Source: Bdellovibrio sp.
GTDB taxonomy: Bacteria; Bdellovibrionota; Bdellovibrionia; Bdellovibrionales; Bdellovibrionaceae
Direction of reading: 5' to 3'
DNA length: 5,061 nt
Assembly: GCA_003176075.1 (NCBI GenBank)
Contig: PSRN01000090.1
Coordinates: forward strand, 1-5,061
The translations under genes and the position numbers were made by a program. This document shows, piece by piece, positions 1 to 4,509 of the stretch (position 1 is the stretch's first letter; every line of letters begins with the position of its first letter). A model generated the notes under the pieces. That model did not search any database. It had not been told where the DNA came from and was given only the letters and a program-made list of their open reading frames with translations.

Positions 1-19
1 CCCATGCCTTAAACCTCAT
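1..19 (-). CDS. possible 5' end of a further downstream gene (partial, tentative)
   Basis: Downstream of the small gene ending at 81, an ATG at 19-17 on the minus strand opens a frame that runs off the window edge (M-R-F-K-A-W). A purine-rich GAGGG lies about five bases upstream of this ATG, which is acceptable Shine-Dalgarno spacing. A second ATG at 5-3, with GAGG about eight bases upstream, is an equally possible start in a different frame. With only six codons, neither identity nor reality can be judged. The basic, aromatic start would suit a signal or membrane segment, but that is speculation. Confidence 0.22.
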
Positions 20-69
20 TTCACCCTCATGCTTATTGGATGAGACGCTGAGGGGCAACGGGTTATTTG

Positions 70-110
70 TCAGGTCAAACTCAGGCGAATCGCTCAAATC
101 CGTGACCTGA
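70..110 (-). repeat. 8-bp inverted repeat spanning the stop codon of the small gene
   Basis: TCAGGTCA at 70-77 is the exact reverse complement of TGACCTGA at 103-110. The 25 bases between them include the TGA stop of the small gene (81-83). In the minus-strand transcript this could form a hairpin at the end of the message. No uridine run follows it (CAAATAACC comes next), so it is not a classic intrinsic terminator. It could stabilise the RNA end or be coincidental. Confidence 0.35.
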
Positions 111-308
111 AGAAATTCGCAGCATTAACGGCTCGACGGAGTCGACGTAAAGTGAAATCGGGTCGCCCTCTCGCCAACGGTGCCCGGTCTGGTTGACCAC
201 ACGGTAAAGTTGTCCGGCAATTTCGACAAGTAAGATTTGTTGCGAGAGAGCTTCAACCAACCTGGCCTCAAGGTGCTCTCCGCGTTGCCATTTCGGAGAT
301 TGCTTCAT
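81..308 (-). CDS. small beta-rich hypothetical protein (FliK N-terminal-like pattern)
   Basis: This is a 75-residue soluble protein if it starts at the ATG at 308-306. A TTG at 317-315 would add three residues (M-A-N). The ATG lies one base after the stop of the preceding DUF2802-like gene (TAA-C-ATG), so coupling of the two is likely; neither start has a good Shine-Dalgarno sequence. There is no signal peptide or membrane segment. The central pattern, with QQILLVEIAGQLYRVVNQTG followed by REGD, V-D-S-V-E-P-L-M-L-R-I, looks like a small beta barrel. It recalls the strand-G-strand, 'L-x-x-G-x-x-L-x-L-x-V' pattern in FliK-like flagellar hook-length proteins. That resemblance is by eye only, so no function is assigned. 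Its tight pairing with the upstream membrane protein suggests the two act together. Confidence 0.72.
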   Translation of the reverse strand: MKQSPKWQRGEHLEARLVEALSQQILLVEIAGQLYRVVNQTGHRWREGDPISLYVDSVEPLMLRISSGHGFERFA

Positions 309-309
309 G

Positions 310-1182
310 TTAGCCAAGGTTGCGGTCGAAGAGATTGTTCTTGATTTTGGTTTCCAGTGATTCGACGCGCGGAAAGATGACCTTCCTTATGACGGGTCCT
401 GCGTGTTCTCTTGTTTCCTCCGCCTTTTCGTTTTCCACTTTTACTTTCTCTACAGTCCCTATCTTTTCTACAGTCCCTACCTTCTCAACTATCTCTACTT
501 TCCCGACACTTTCAACTTCCGTCTTTTCTTTCTCGACTGGAGGATTTCGCAGGGCATTGCGAAAGCGGTCGCCGAGCTGAGACAGGGAAACTGGTTTATC
601 AGATTTCGCGTTGTCTTCAGAATTCACCGGGTTCACCAAATTCACCGCATTCATCGTGGGGCTTTCCATTTTCGCCCAGTCGGGCAGGTCCTCCTCGGAA
701 AACTGGAGCTGGTCCCGGTTGACCTTGGCGACAAATTCAATTTCGGCGCGCGACAGATCGACTTGACTGGCGATATTGTCGACCTCCAAACCCTGGTGGG
801 CCAGGCGCGCCGCTTGAATATATTTTAGCGTGGTTTTGCGGTCGATGATTTCCTCGTGTGGAATACGATCCTGGAAAATCTGCGCGACCTCAAGACTTTT
901 GCCCATGGCCGCTTCAACTTTCCGGATCTGCTCGTCGGCCTCGGTGATAAAGCGTTGCAGCTCGCGCGCTTTCGCTTCGAGAAGCTGCCCGATTTGGTGG
1001 GCCTTTCGCTCGGTCTGATCATTCAAGTCCTCGAGCACGGCAATTTTGCTTTGCAGCAGCTGCAGGCCGCGGCTTAAGCGCGGATCATCCTTGGCAGGTT
1101 TACTCAGCCTGATCCACGTCGCGGCGATCCCCAATAGGAGAATCACGTCAAACAGCACCTGTATGGCCGCCCAGGATATCAT
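310..1182 (-). CDS. membrane-anchored coiled-coil protein with DUF2802-like helical domain
   Basis: A 290-residue protein using the ATG at 1182. The frame stays open to an ATG at 1326 (338 residues). I prefer 1182 because the extra 48 residues read through a 21-bp direct repeat in two different frames, which is typical of non-coding leader, and because the membrane segment starts right after this methionine. Numbering from the longer form: one transmembrane helix at 50-72 (I-S-W-A-A-I-Q-V-L-F-D-V-I-L-L-L-G), a charged coiled coil at about 86-148, a helix-turn-helix-like domain at about 158-205 (AARLAHQGLEVDNIASQVDL then S-R-A-E-I-E-F-V-A), a low-complexity linker at 221-310 rich in V-N and K-V-G-T-V-E repeats, and a basic tail at 311-338. 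The order anchor, coiled coil and 'LxxxGxxVxxIAxxxxLSxAEIE' resembles DUF2802 proteins, often found near flagellar or chemotaxis genes, and Bacillus SwrB. The family call is by pattern. Most of the chain should be cytoplasmic. Confidence 0.7.
   Translation of the reverse strand: MISWAAIQVLFDVILLLGIAATWIRLSKPAKDDPRLSRGLQLLQSKIAVLEDLNDQTERKAHQIGQLLEAKARELQRFITEADEQIRKVEAAMGKSLEVAQIFQDRIPHEEIIDRKTTLKYIQAARLAHQGLEVDNIASQVDLSRAEIEFVAKVNRDQLQFSEEDLPDWAKMESPTMNAVNLVNPVNSEDNAKSDKPVSLSQLGDRFRNALRNPPVEKEKTEVESVGKVEIVEKVGTVEKIGTVEKVKVENEKAEETREHAGPVIRKVIFPRVESLETKIKNNLFDRNLG
451..522 (-). repeat. 18-bp tandem repeats in the linker of the DUF2802-like gene
   Basis: Four consecutive 18-bp units lie at 451-468, 469-486, 487-504 and 505-522. 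The first two are nearly identical (TACAGTCCCTA core on the plus strand) and the last two are degenerate. They encode a six-residue periodicity of K-V/I-G-T-V-E type. They sit in a longer stretch (about 403-540) where the coding strand is almost entirely purine and encodes a lysine/glutamate/valine-rich linker. The unit length is a multiple of three, so copy-number change keeps the frame. Confidence 0.75.
622..657 (-). repeat. 9-bp tandem repeats encoding V-N-x triplets
   Basis: On the plus strand, ATTCACCGG, GTTCACCAA, ATTCACCGC and the weaker ATTCATCGT follow one another without a gap. They encode the M-N-A-V-N-L-V-N-P-V-N segment of the DUF2802-like protein, right after its folded domain. 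This looks like slippage-generated linker sequence, independent of the 18-bp repeats further downstream in the same gene. Confidence 0.7.
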
Positions 1183-1189
1183 GAGCTTT

Positions 1190-1198
1190 ATTTTAGCA
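1190..1198 (-). promoter_or_regulatory. possible extended -10 promoter element before the DUF2802-like gene
   Basis: The minus strand reads TGC-TAAAAT, which matches five of six bases of the TATAAT consensus and carries the extended TGn motif. It ends seven bases before the ATG at 1182, so transcription would begin at or next to the start codon. That would give a leaderless message and fit the absence of a Shine-Dalgarno sequence. No convincing -35 box is visible at 16-18 bases. It may be a chance A/T-rich match. Confidence 0.3.
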
Positions 1199-1202
1199 AG
1201 AA

Positions 1203-1234
1203 CGCCGTGGGTGTGGGGGTCCAGTTCCACGGCG
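1203..1234 (-). repeat. 8-bp inverted repeat in the DUF2802-like gene leader
   Basis: CGCCGTGG (1203-1210) and CCACGGCG (1227-1234) are perfect reverse complements separated by 16 bases. The arms are very GC-rich. They lie between the aspC stop and the preferred start of the downstream gene. In the minus-strand RNA the hairpin is followed by TTCTTGC, a weak pyrimidine tract, so it might act as an attenuator or partial terminator for aspC readthrough. Nothing in the sequence settles that. Confidence 0.4.
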
Positions 1235-1257
1235 CCAGTCCATTGGTCAGTCCACTC

Positions 1258-1306
1258 TTGGGCGGAGGCCAATAAGCACCTGGTATTGGGCGGAGGCCAA
1301 TAAGCA
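1258..1306. repeat. perfect 21-bp direct repeat, two copies with 28-bp period
   Basis: The 21 bases at 1258-1278 (starting TTGGGCGGAGG and ending AATAAGCA) recur without mismatch at 1286-1306, separated by seven bases (CCTGGTA). The region is just downstream of the aspC stop. The 28-bp period is not a multiple of three, so any reading frame through it gives unrelated peptides, which argues against coding use. CCAATA (1269-1274) and TATTGG (1284-1289) also form an inverted repeat across the junction. Paired protein-binding sites or a short duplicated element are possible. Confidence 0.8.
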
Positions 1307-1318
1307 ACCGGTTGCTTA
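1301..1318. repeat. perfect 18-bp palindrome downstream of aspC
   Basis: TAAGCAACCGGTTGCTTA is its own reverse complement. Its left six bases are the end of the second copy of the 21-bp direct repeat. It lies 22 bases past the aspC stop, inside the leader of the next gene. No T-run follows on either strand, so a terminator is unlikely. A perfect palindrome without a loop fits a dimeric regulator's operator better. Confidence 0.6.
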
Positions 1319-1339
1319 GAGCGCATCTAAGAAGTGATC

Positions 1340-2545
1340 TTAGCTTAAGCTGGTCGCAAACTTCTTCAAGCGGCCGACCGCCTCGGCGAACCTCTCGTCT
1401 TGAATGGCAAAGCTGAGCCTGAGATAGCCTTCTGTCCCGAACTCATTGCCTGGAACCGTCGCCAGGTGACAAGAATCCAGTAGCAGCTCAGCCACGTCTT
1501 TGGAGCCGGAGATCTTGCGGCCACTCGGTTCGTGAGTTTTACCTATCCATGCTTTGACGTCCACCCAGAAATAAAATGCGCCATGGGGGTTTGCCACTTT
1601 TAGCTGGGGCACGTCTTTGAGCGCGGCCAGACCCTTCTTGCAGCGCTCACGCAAGAGCTCCAAAGATTTATCAAGTTCGGCCTTGCCCTTTTGCAAGGCC
1701 CCCAGAGCCGCATATTGACTGATGCTACAGGGGTTCGACGTTGTTTGACTGAAATAATCGGCGACAAATTTCATCAAACCCGCTGGCCCGGCCGCCCAGC
1801 CGAGTCGCCAGCCGGTCATGGAAAAGGCTTTCGAAGCGCCATTCACCACAACGACCCGGTCTTTCAAACTCGGGTCCGCTTTCAAAATGTGAGGTGCGAT
1901 GGGATTTCCAGAAAAGGTCAGCCGATTGTAAATATCATCCGAGATAACGATAAGCTGTGGATACTTCTTCACGATCCTGGCGAGTCCCTGCAGTTGCTCG
2001 TGTGAGTAGGCGAGTCCCGTCGGATTTGAAGGGCTGCAGAGGATCAGCGCCTTGGTGCGCGGGGTAATGGCGGCCTCCAAGTCCTGCGGTGTGAGAAGAA
2101 AATTGGTGGCTTCCGTGCATTCAATCACGCGGGGAATTCCGCCCGCCAATTCGGCCATCACCGGGTAACTCACCCAGTAGGGCGAGGGAATCAGGACTTC
2201 ATCCCCCGGATCGACCACCATTTGCAAGAGCGCCGCAATAACAAACTTGGCGCCGCTGCCGACGACAATTTCACTTTCACTGTACTCGACGCCGGTTTCC
2301 TCGAAGATCCAAGGTCTCAGGGCCTTGCGGAGTTCCGGAATGCCGTGGGCGGCGGTGTATTTAGTTTGGCCGTCCTGAATGGCGCGAATTCCCGCTTGCG
2401 AGGCTGAAGGCAAAGTCGGCCAATCGGGTTCTCCCACCGTCAGTGAGATGACATCGAGGCCTTGGGCGGCGAGTTCGCGCGCCCGGTTGGCCATGGCGAG
2501 GGTGGGACTGGGCTTCAATGATCGGGCACGGTTTGACAACACCAT
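1340..2545 (-). CDS. aspC: pyridoxal-phosphate-dependent aspartate aminotransferase (class I/II)
   Basis: A complete 401-residue fold-type I aminotransferase of subgroup Ib length. It would interconvert aspartate and oxaloacetate with 2-oxoglutarate/glutamate in the cytoplasm; some relatives also use prephenate or aromatic substrates. Visible signatures: SLTVGEPDWPT near 34-44, SGAK at 97-100, SPYWVSYP at 121-128 with an aromatic for cofactor stacking, the SPSNPTG loop at 171-177 (N174), SDDIY at 202-206 (D203 pairing with the pyridine nitrogen, Y206), the Schiff-base lysine K239 in GASKAFSMTGWRLGW, and R376 in LRLSFA binding the substrate carboxylate. No key residue is missing. The ATG start is three bases after the coaD stop and has AAGGAA about six bases upstream, partly inside the end of coaD, so co-transcription with coaD is expected. 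The usual position here is SDE; this protein has SDD, a mild substitution. Exact substrate preference cannot be read from sequence. Confidence 0.95.
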   Translation of the reverse strand: MVLSNRARSLKPSPTLAMANRARELAAQGLDVISLTVGEPDWPTLPSASQAGIRAIQDGQTKYTAAHGIPELRKALRPWIFEETGVEYSESEIVVGSGAKFVIAALLQMVVDPGDEVLIPSPYWVSYPVMAELAGGIPRVIECTEATNFLLTPQDLEAAITPRTKALILCSPSNPTGLAYSHEQLQGLARIVKKYPQLIVISDDIYNRLTFSGNPIAPHILKADPSLKDRVVVVNGASKAFSMTGWRLGWAAGPAGLMKFVADYFSQTTSNPCSISQYAALGALQKGKAELDKSLELLRERCKKGLAALKDVPQLKVANPHGAFYFWVDVKAWIGKTHEPSGRKISGSKDVAELLLDSCHLATVPGNEFGTEGYLRLSFAIQDERFAEAVGRLKKFATSLS

Positions 2546-2548
2546 ATT

Positions 2549-3064
2549 TTATTCCTTTCGATCGAGTTGAAATCTTTGTTGCAAGGCTTTCACGACTGGG
2601 AGGGGCACCAGCTCGTCCAGGGCCCCGCCATACCTGGCTACTTCTTTCACTGAGCGTGAAGAGAGAAAATAATATTCAGGCCGGGCAAAGATCAGAATCG
2701 TTTCGATTTCCGGCGCCAATTTATTATTGATATTGGACATGGAGATTTCATATTCGAAGTCCACCACCGCGCGCAATCCCCGTACCAAAACATGGCAATT
2801 TCTTTGCTTCAGAAAATCAATAGTCAATCCGTCGTGGGAAACAATTTCCACATTTACGACGTGATTCAAGGACCGGCGGATAAGATCCTTGCGCTCCTGG
2901 ATTGAAAAAAGAGAAGGCTTTTCGGGCGCGTTGGCGATCAGGACAATCACCTGGTCATAAAGACGAGCCACCCGATTGATGATGTCGACGTGTCCAAGAG
3001 TGATCGGATCAAAACTCCCCGGATAGACTGCGATGCGCCGGGGGTCGGTGGTCAGGGGTTTCAC
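2549..3064 (-). CDS. coaD: phosphopantetheine adenylyltransferase
   Basis: A 171-residue nucleotidyltransferase, close to the usual 160-170 residues. It transfers AMP from ATP to 4'-phosphopantetheine, giving dephospho-CoA, the penultimate step of coenzyme A synthesis, in the cytoplasm. The family motifs are all present: AVYPGSFDPITLGHVDII at 12-29 with the TxGH nucleotide-binding element (T22, H25), VRGLRAVVDFEYE at 94-106, the N-x-x-L-A-P-E segment at 113-119, and LSSRSVKEVA at 134-143. The start is GTG, overlapping the rsmD TGA stop as GTGA. A strong GGAGGTG lies in the last codons of rsmD about seven bases upstream, so translation is probably coupled to rsmD. The rsmD-coaD pairing is common in bacteria. 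The N-terminus has about nine residues before the core strand, slightly longer than typical. Confidence 0.97.
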   Translation of the reverse strand: MKPLTTDPRRIAVYPGSFDPITLGHVDIINRVARLYDQVIVLIANAPEKPSLFSIQERKDLIRRSLNHVVNVEIVSHDGLTIDFLKQRNCHVLVRGLRAVVDFEYEISMSNINNKLAPEIETILIFARPEYYFLSSRSVKEVARYGGALDELVPLPVVKALQQRFQLDRKE

Positions 3065-3762
3065 GTCGGCACCTCCGCGGATTCGAATTTGAACAGTCTC
3101 AAAACCTTATCTCCAAATTCACGCAAGTCAACCTGTCCCAGCGGAGGATATCGATTCCCGAGCCTCTCCTTGCGGGACGACAAAATTGCAATAACTGCCG
3201 TTGAATGTGCAACTAAAGAACTTGCTACCGCAGTCATCACGTCATGGGCAAGTTCTTCGGTAAACGGGGGATCAATCAAGATCAGATCAAACGCTTCACC
3301 AGCGTGGGCGGCGCTGCCCAAGTCGGTGCCTTCAGCACCTCCGCTGCCCAAGTCGGTGCCGTCGGCACCTCCGCTGCCCAAGTCGGTGCCGTCGGCACCT
3401 CCGCAGACGCCCCGGGTGTGAAAAGTTTTTAGGTATTTGAAAGCATCACGTTGGTGAATTTCAATTTGTTCCTCACTTGGGATATTCAACTGGCTCAAAT
3501 TTCGTTTGAGGATGTCCAGGGACTTGCGGTTCTGGTCAACGAAAGTCACTCCGCGAGCTCCCCGTGATAGGGCTTCGATGCCAAGACTCCCGGTGCCGCA
3601 AAAAAGATCAAGAACGCGAGAACCTTCGGTCCCCAGGCCACCTCGGAGGGCCGCCAAAATATTGAAGAGCGACTCCTTCACCCGATCCGAGGTCGGCCGG
3701 AGGTGAGACGCTTGGAAAGGAACGAGATGTCTGCCGCCGTATTTACCGCCGATGATTCTCAT
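3061..3762 (-). CDS. rsmD: 16S rRNA (guanine966-N2)-methyltransferase with tandem-repeat insertion
   Basis: A 233-residue SAM-dependent methyltransferase that modifies G966 of 16S rRNA in the small subunit. Typical RsmD is about 185-200 residues. Signatures: the canonical N-terminus MRIIGGKYGGR, RPTSDRVKESLFN at 22-34, SAM motif I VLDLFCGTGSLGIEA at 50-64, the acidic D76 after strand 2, DAF at 106-108 and the catalytic DPPF at 164-167. The excess length is a glycine/aspartate-rich insert at about 117-154 with three ten-residue units (G-G-A-D/E-G-T-D-L-G-S), placed between DAFKYLKTF and FDLILIDPPF, a surface loop in the family fold. The catalytic elements are intact, so the enzyme is probably active. 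The ATG matches the family start and has AAAGGT upstream within the end of the PilZ-like gene, seven bases after its stop. The 3' end holds the coaD ribosome-binding site. Confidence 0.95.
   Translation of the reverse strand: MRIIGGKYGGRHLVPFQASHLRPTSDRVKESLFNILAALRGGLGTEGSRVLDLFCGTGSLGIEALSRGARGVTFVDQNRKSLDILKRNLSQLNIPSEEQIEIHQRDAFKYLKTFHTRGVCGGADGTDLGSGGADGTDLGSGGAEGTDLGSAAHAGEAFDLILIDPPFTEELAHDVMTAVASSLVAHSTAVIAILSSRKERLGNRYPPLGQVDLREFGDKVLRLFKFESAEVPT
3064..3080 (-). promoter_or_regulatory. coaD ribosome-binding site inside the rsmD 3' end
   Basis: The minus strand reads GCGGAGGTGCCGACGTGA: a near-consensus GGAGGTG, about seven bases of spacing, then the GTG start of coaD overlapping the TGA stop of rsmD. 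This decides the GTG start. The first 15 bases (GCGGAGGTGCCGACG) are identical to a part of the 30-bp repeat found twice inside rsmD. Confidence 0.8.
3313..3402 (-). repeat. three tandem 30-bp palindrome-containing repeats inside rsmD
   Basis: Units lie at 3313-3342, 3343-3372 and 3373-3402. The second and third are identical; the first differs at two positions (TTCAGC in place of GTCGGC). In coding orientation each unit begins GGAGGTGCCGACGGCACC. GGTGCC-GAC-GGCACC in it is a perfect 6-bp inverted repeat with a 3-base loop; in the first unit one arm has a mismatch. Thirty bases equals ten codons, so each copy adds G-G-A-D/E-G-T-D-L-G-S without breaking the frame. There are no spacers, so this is not a CRISPR array. 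It resembles in-frame palindromic elements or a minisatellite. Confidence 0.9.
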
Positions 3763-3769
3763 GTGCCGG

Positions 3770-4132
3770 CTAACCTTTATGGTCGGCTTTGGTTGAGGTG
3801 ACGGCTTGCAGGAACTGGTCCACCACCGTCTTCTTGTTGGTTTCGAGATCTCTGAAGTGCAGCTCGACCAGCTGCTGCTTGGTCTTTTCTCCGTGGGCCC
3901 TGAGTTGGTGACTCAGGTAGGTCTTCACCACGGTCATGGTTTCAGCAAACATCACCTCAGTGATCGGAAGGTCAAACGAGATCTGGATGGACTCGCCGGT
4001 GCGAACGACAAACTCTGGAGGAAGGCTGGCGATCAGACCGTTGGGGGCCATCTTTAGAACTTGAAGCGTCACGGGAGGCTTGCCCTCCGCCGCAAGAACC
4101 AATGCCGGGAATGGAAAGGGGCTCTTACTCAT
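3770..4132 (-). CDS. PilZ-like domain protein lacking the canonical c-di-GMP motif
   Basis: A 120-residue soluble protein. The start is well fixed, since an in-frame TAG lies two codons upstream of the ATG, though the Shine-Dalgarno match is weak. The pattern of alternating hydrophobics (VTLQVLKMAPNGLIASL at 21-37, then G-E-S-I-Q-I-S-F-D-L-P, then M-T-V-V-K-T-Y) ending in VELHFRDLETNKKTVVDQFL at 89-108 fits a PilZ beta barrel with its C-terminal helix. PilZ domains usually bind cyclic di-GMP through RxxxR and D/NxSxxG. Here no arginine occurs in the first 43 residues, and the second motif is reduced to A-P-N-G-L, so binding is doubtful; it may be a degenerate PilZ that acts by protein contact. 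It opens the rsmD-coaD-aspC run, seven bases before rsmD. Another small beta-barrel domain is possible. Confidence 0.65.
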   Translation of the reverse strand: MSKSPFPFPALVLAAEGKPPVTLQVLKMAPNGLIASLPPEFVVRTGESIQISFDLPITEVMFAETMTVVKTYLSHQLRAHGEKTKQQLVELHFRDLETNKKTVVDQFLQAVTSTKADHKG

Positions 4133-4156
4133 GGCCTAAGTTACCACTGAGTCCCC

Positions 4157-4205
4157 TTAGGGTCTGCAAGAAAATAACTTGCTTTAAGAGAATTCTGTAC
4201 CCTAA
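4157..4205. repeat. nested inverted repeats upstream of the PilZ-like gene
   Basis: TTAGGGT (4157-4163) and ACCCTAA (4199-4205) are perfect reverse complements. Inside them GCAAG (4166-4170) and CTTGC (4178-4182) form a second stem around an A/T-rich heptamer, AAAATAA. The block ends about 25 bases before the PilZ-like ATG, in a locally A/T-rich stretch, where an operon promoter or 5' leader would be expected. The arms are short, so chance is possible. Confidence 0.35.
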
Positions 4206-4431
4206 AGAATGCGCTTCCGGTGAAAGGCTTACGCAAGATTTGATTGGGATTGGCTTTCTTATTGGGTGCCAAGAGGGTCGCTGGCGAACATCGAGGACAC
4301 ACTTGTCATATTCCGGACTCAGCTTGTCACCAAAGTGTTTACATTCGTGATCGCATAGTGGCCATCTGACCAGTGATTCTCAACCAGCCGCCGGTATCCT
4401 TCACTTCATGATCAGAGCAGCGCTGAAACTA

Positions 4432-4509
4432 AAGGTTTGCTCAGTTCAAACCTTCGTATCTGAGACCCCGCTTCATCAGCTGCGGACAGTGGCCTATGGG
4501 AGGTTTGAA
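4432..4509. repeat. cluster of AGGTTTG/CAAACCT inverted repeats
   Basis: AAGGTTTG (4432-4439) and CAAACCTT (4447-4454) form a perfect 8-bp hairpin with a seven-base loop. TTCAAACCT (4445-4453) is also the exact reverse complement of AGGTTTGAA (4501-4509), 47 bases further on, so the middle arm can pair with either side. CTCAG (4440-4444) and CTGAG (4460-4464) give another overlapping stem. In minus orientation the 8-bp hairpin lies about 225 bases past the response-regulator stop and is followed only by TAGTTTC, a poor terminator tail. Mutually exclusive pairings are typical of regulatory RNA or an operator cluster, but no known class is recognised. Confidence 0.45.

Noticed and set aside
403..828. 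Plus-strand ORF of 141 codons opposite the DUF2802-like gene
   Set aside because: Its composition (long runs of F, S and L) is the mirror of the purine-rich coding strand on the minus side, and the minus-strand protein has recognisable architecture. It is a shadow frame.
1301..1318. Intrinsic terminator for aspC
   Set aside because: The palindrome is perfect but has no loop and no T-run on either strand.
1935..2120. Minus-strand ORF of 61 codons within aspC in another frame
   Set aside because: It lies wholly inside the aminotransferase gene, whose motifs are intact across this stretch.
3313..3402. CRISPR-like array
   Set aside because: The 30-bp units are directly abutting with no unique spacers, are in frame within a conserved gene, and no cas gene is present.
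2990..3432. Plus-strand ORFs carrying L-P-K-S-V-P-S-A-P-P or A-Q-V-G-A-V-G-T-S repeats
   Set aside because: They are translations of the 30-bp repeat in the wrong strand. Its length, a multiple of three, keeps several frames open. RsmD motifs on both sides fix the true frame.
4102..4350. Plus-strand ORF of 82 codons starting inside the PilZ-like gene and running into the gap
   Set aside because: The peptide has no domain-like pattern, the start lies antisense inside a better gene, and no ribosome-binding site is evident.
4440..4464. tRNA T-arm-like sequence (GTTCAAACC)
   Set aside because: The five bases on either side of the putative loop do not pair as a T stem, and no acceptor or anticodon arm can be laid out around it.
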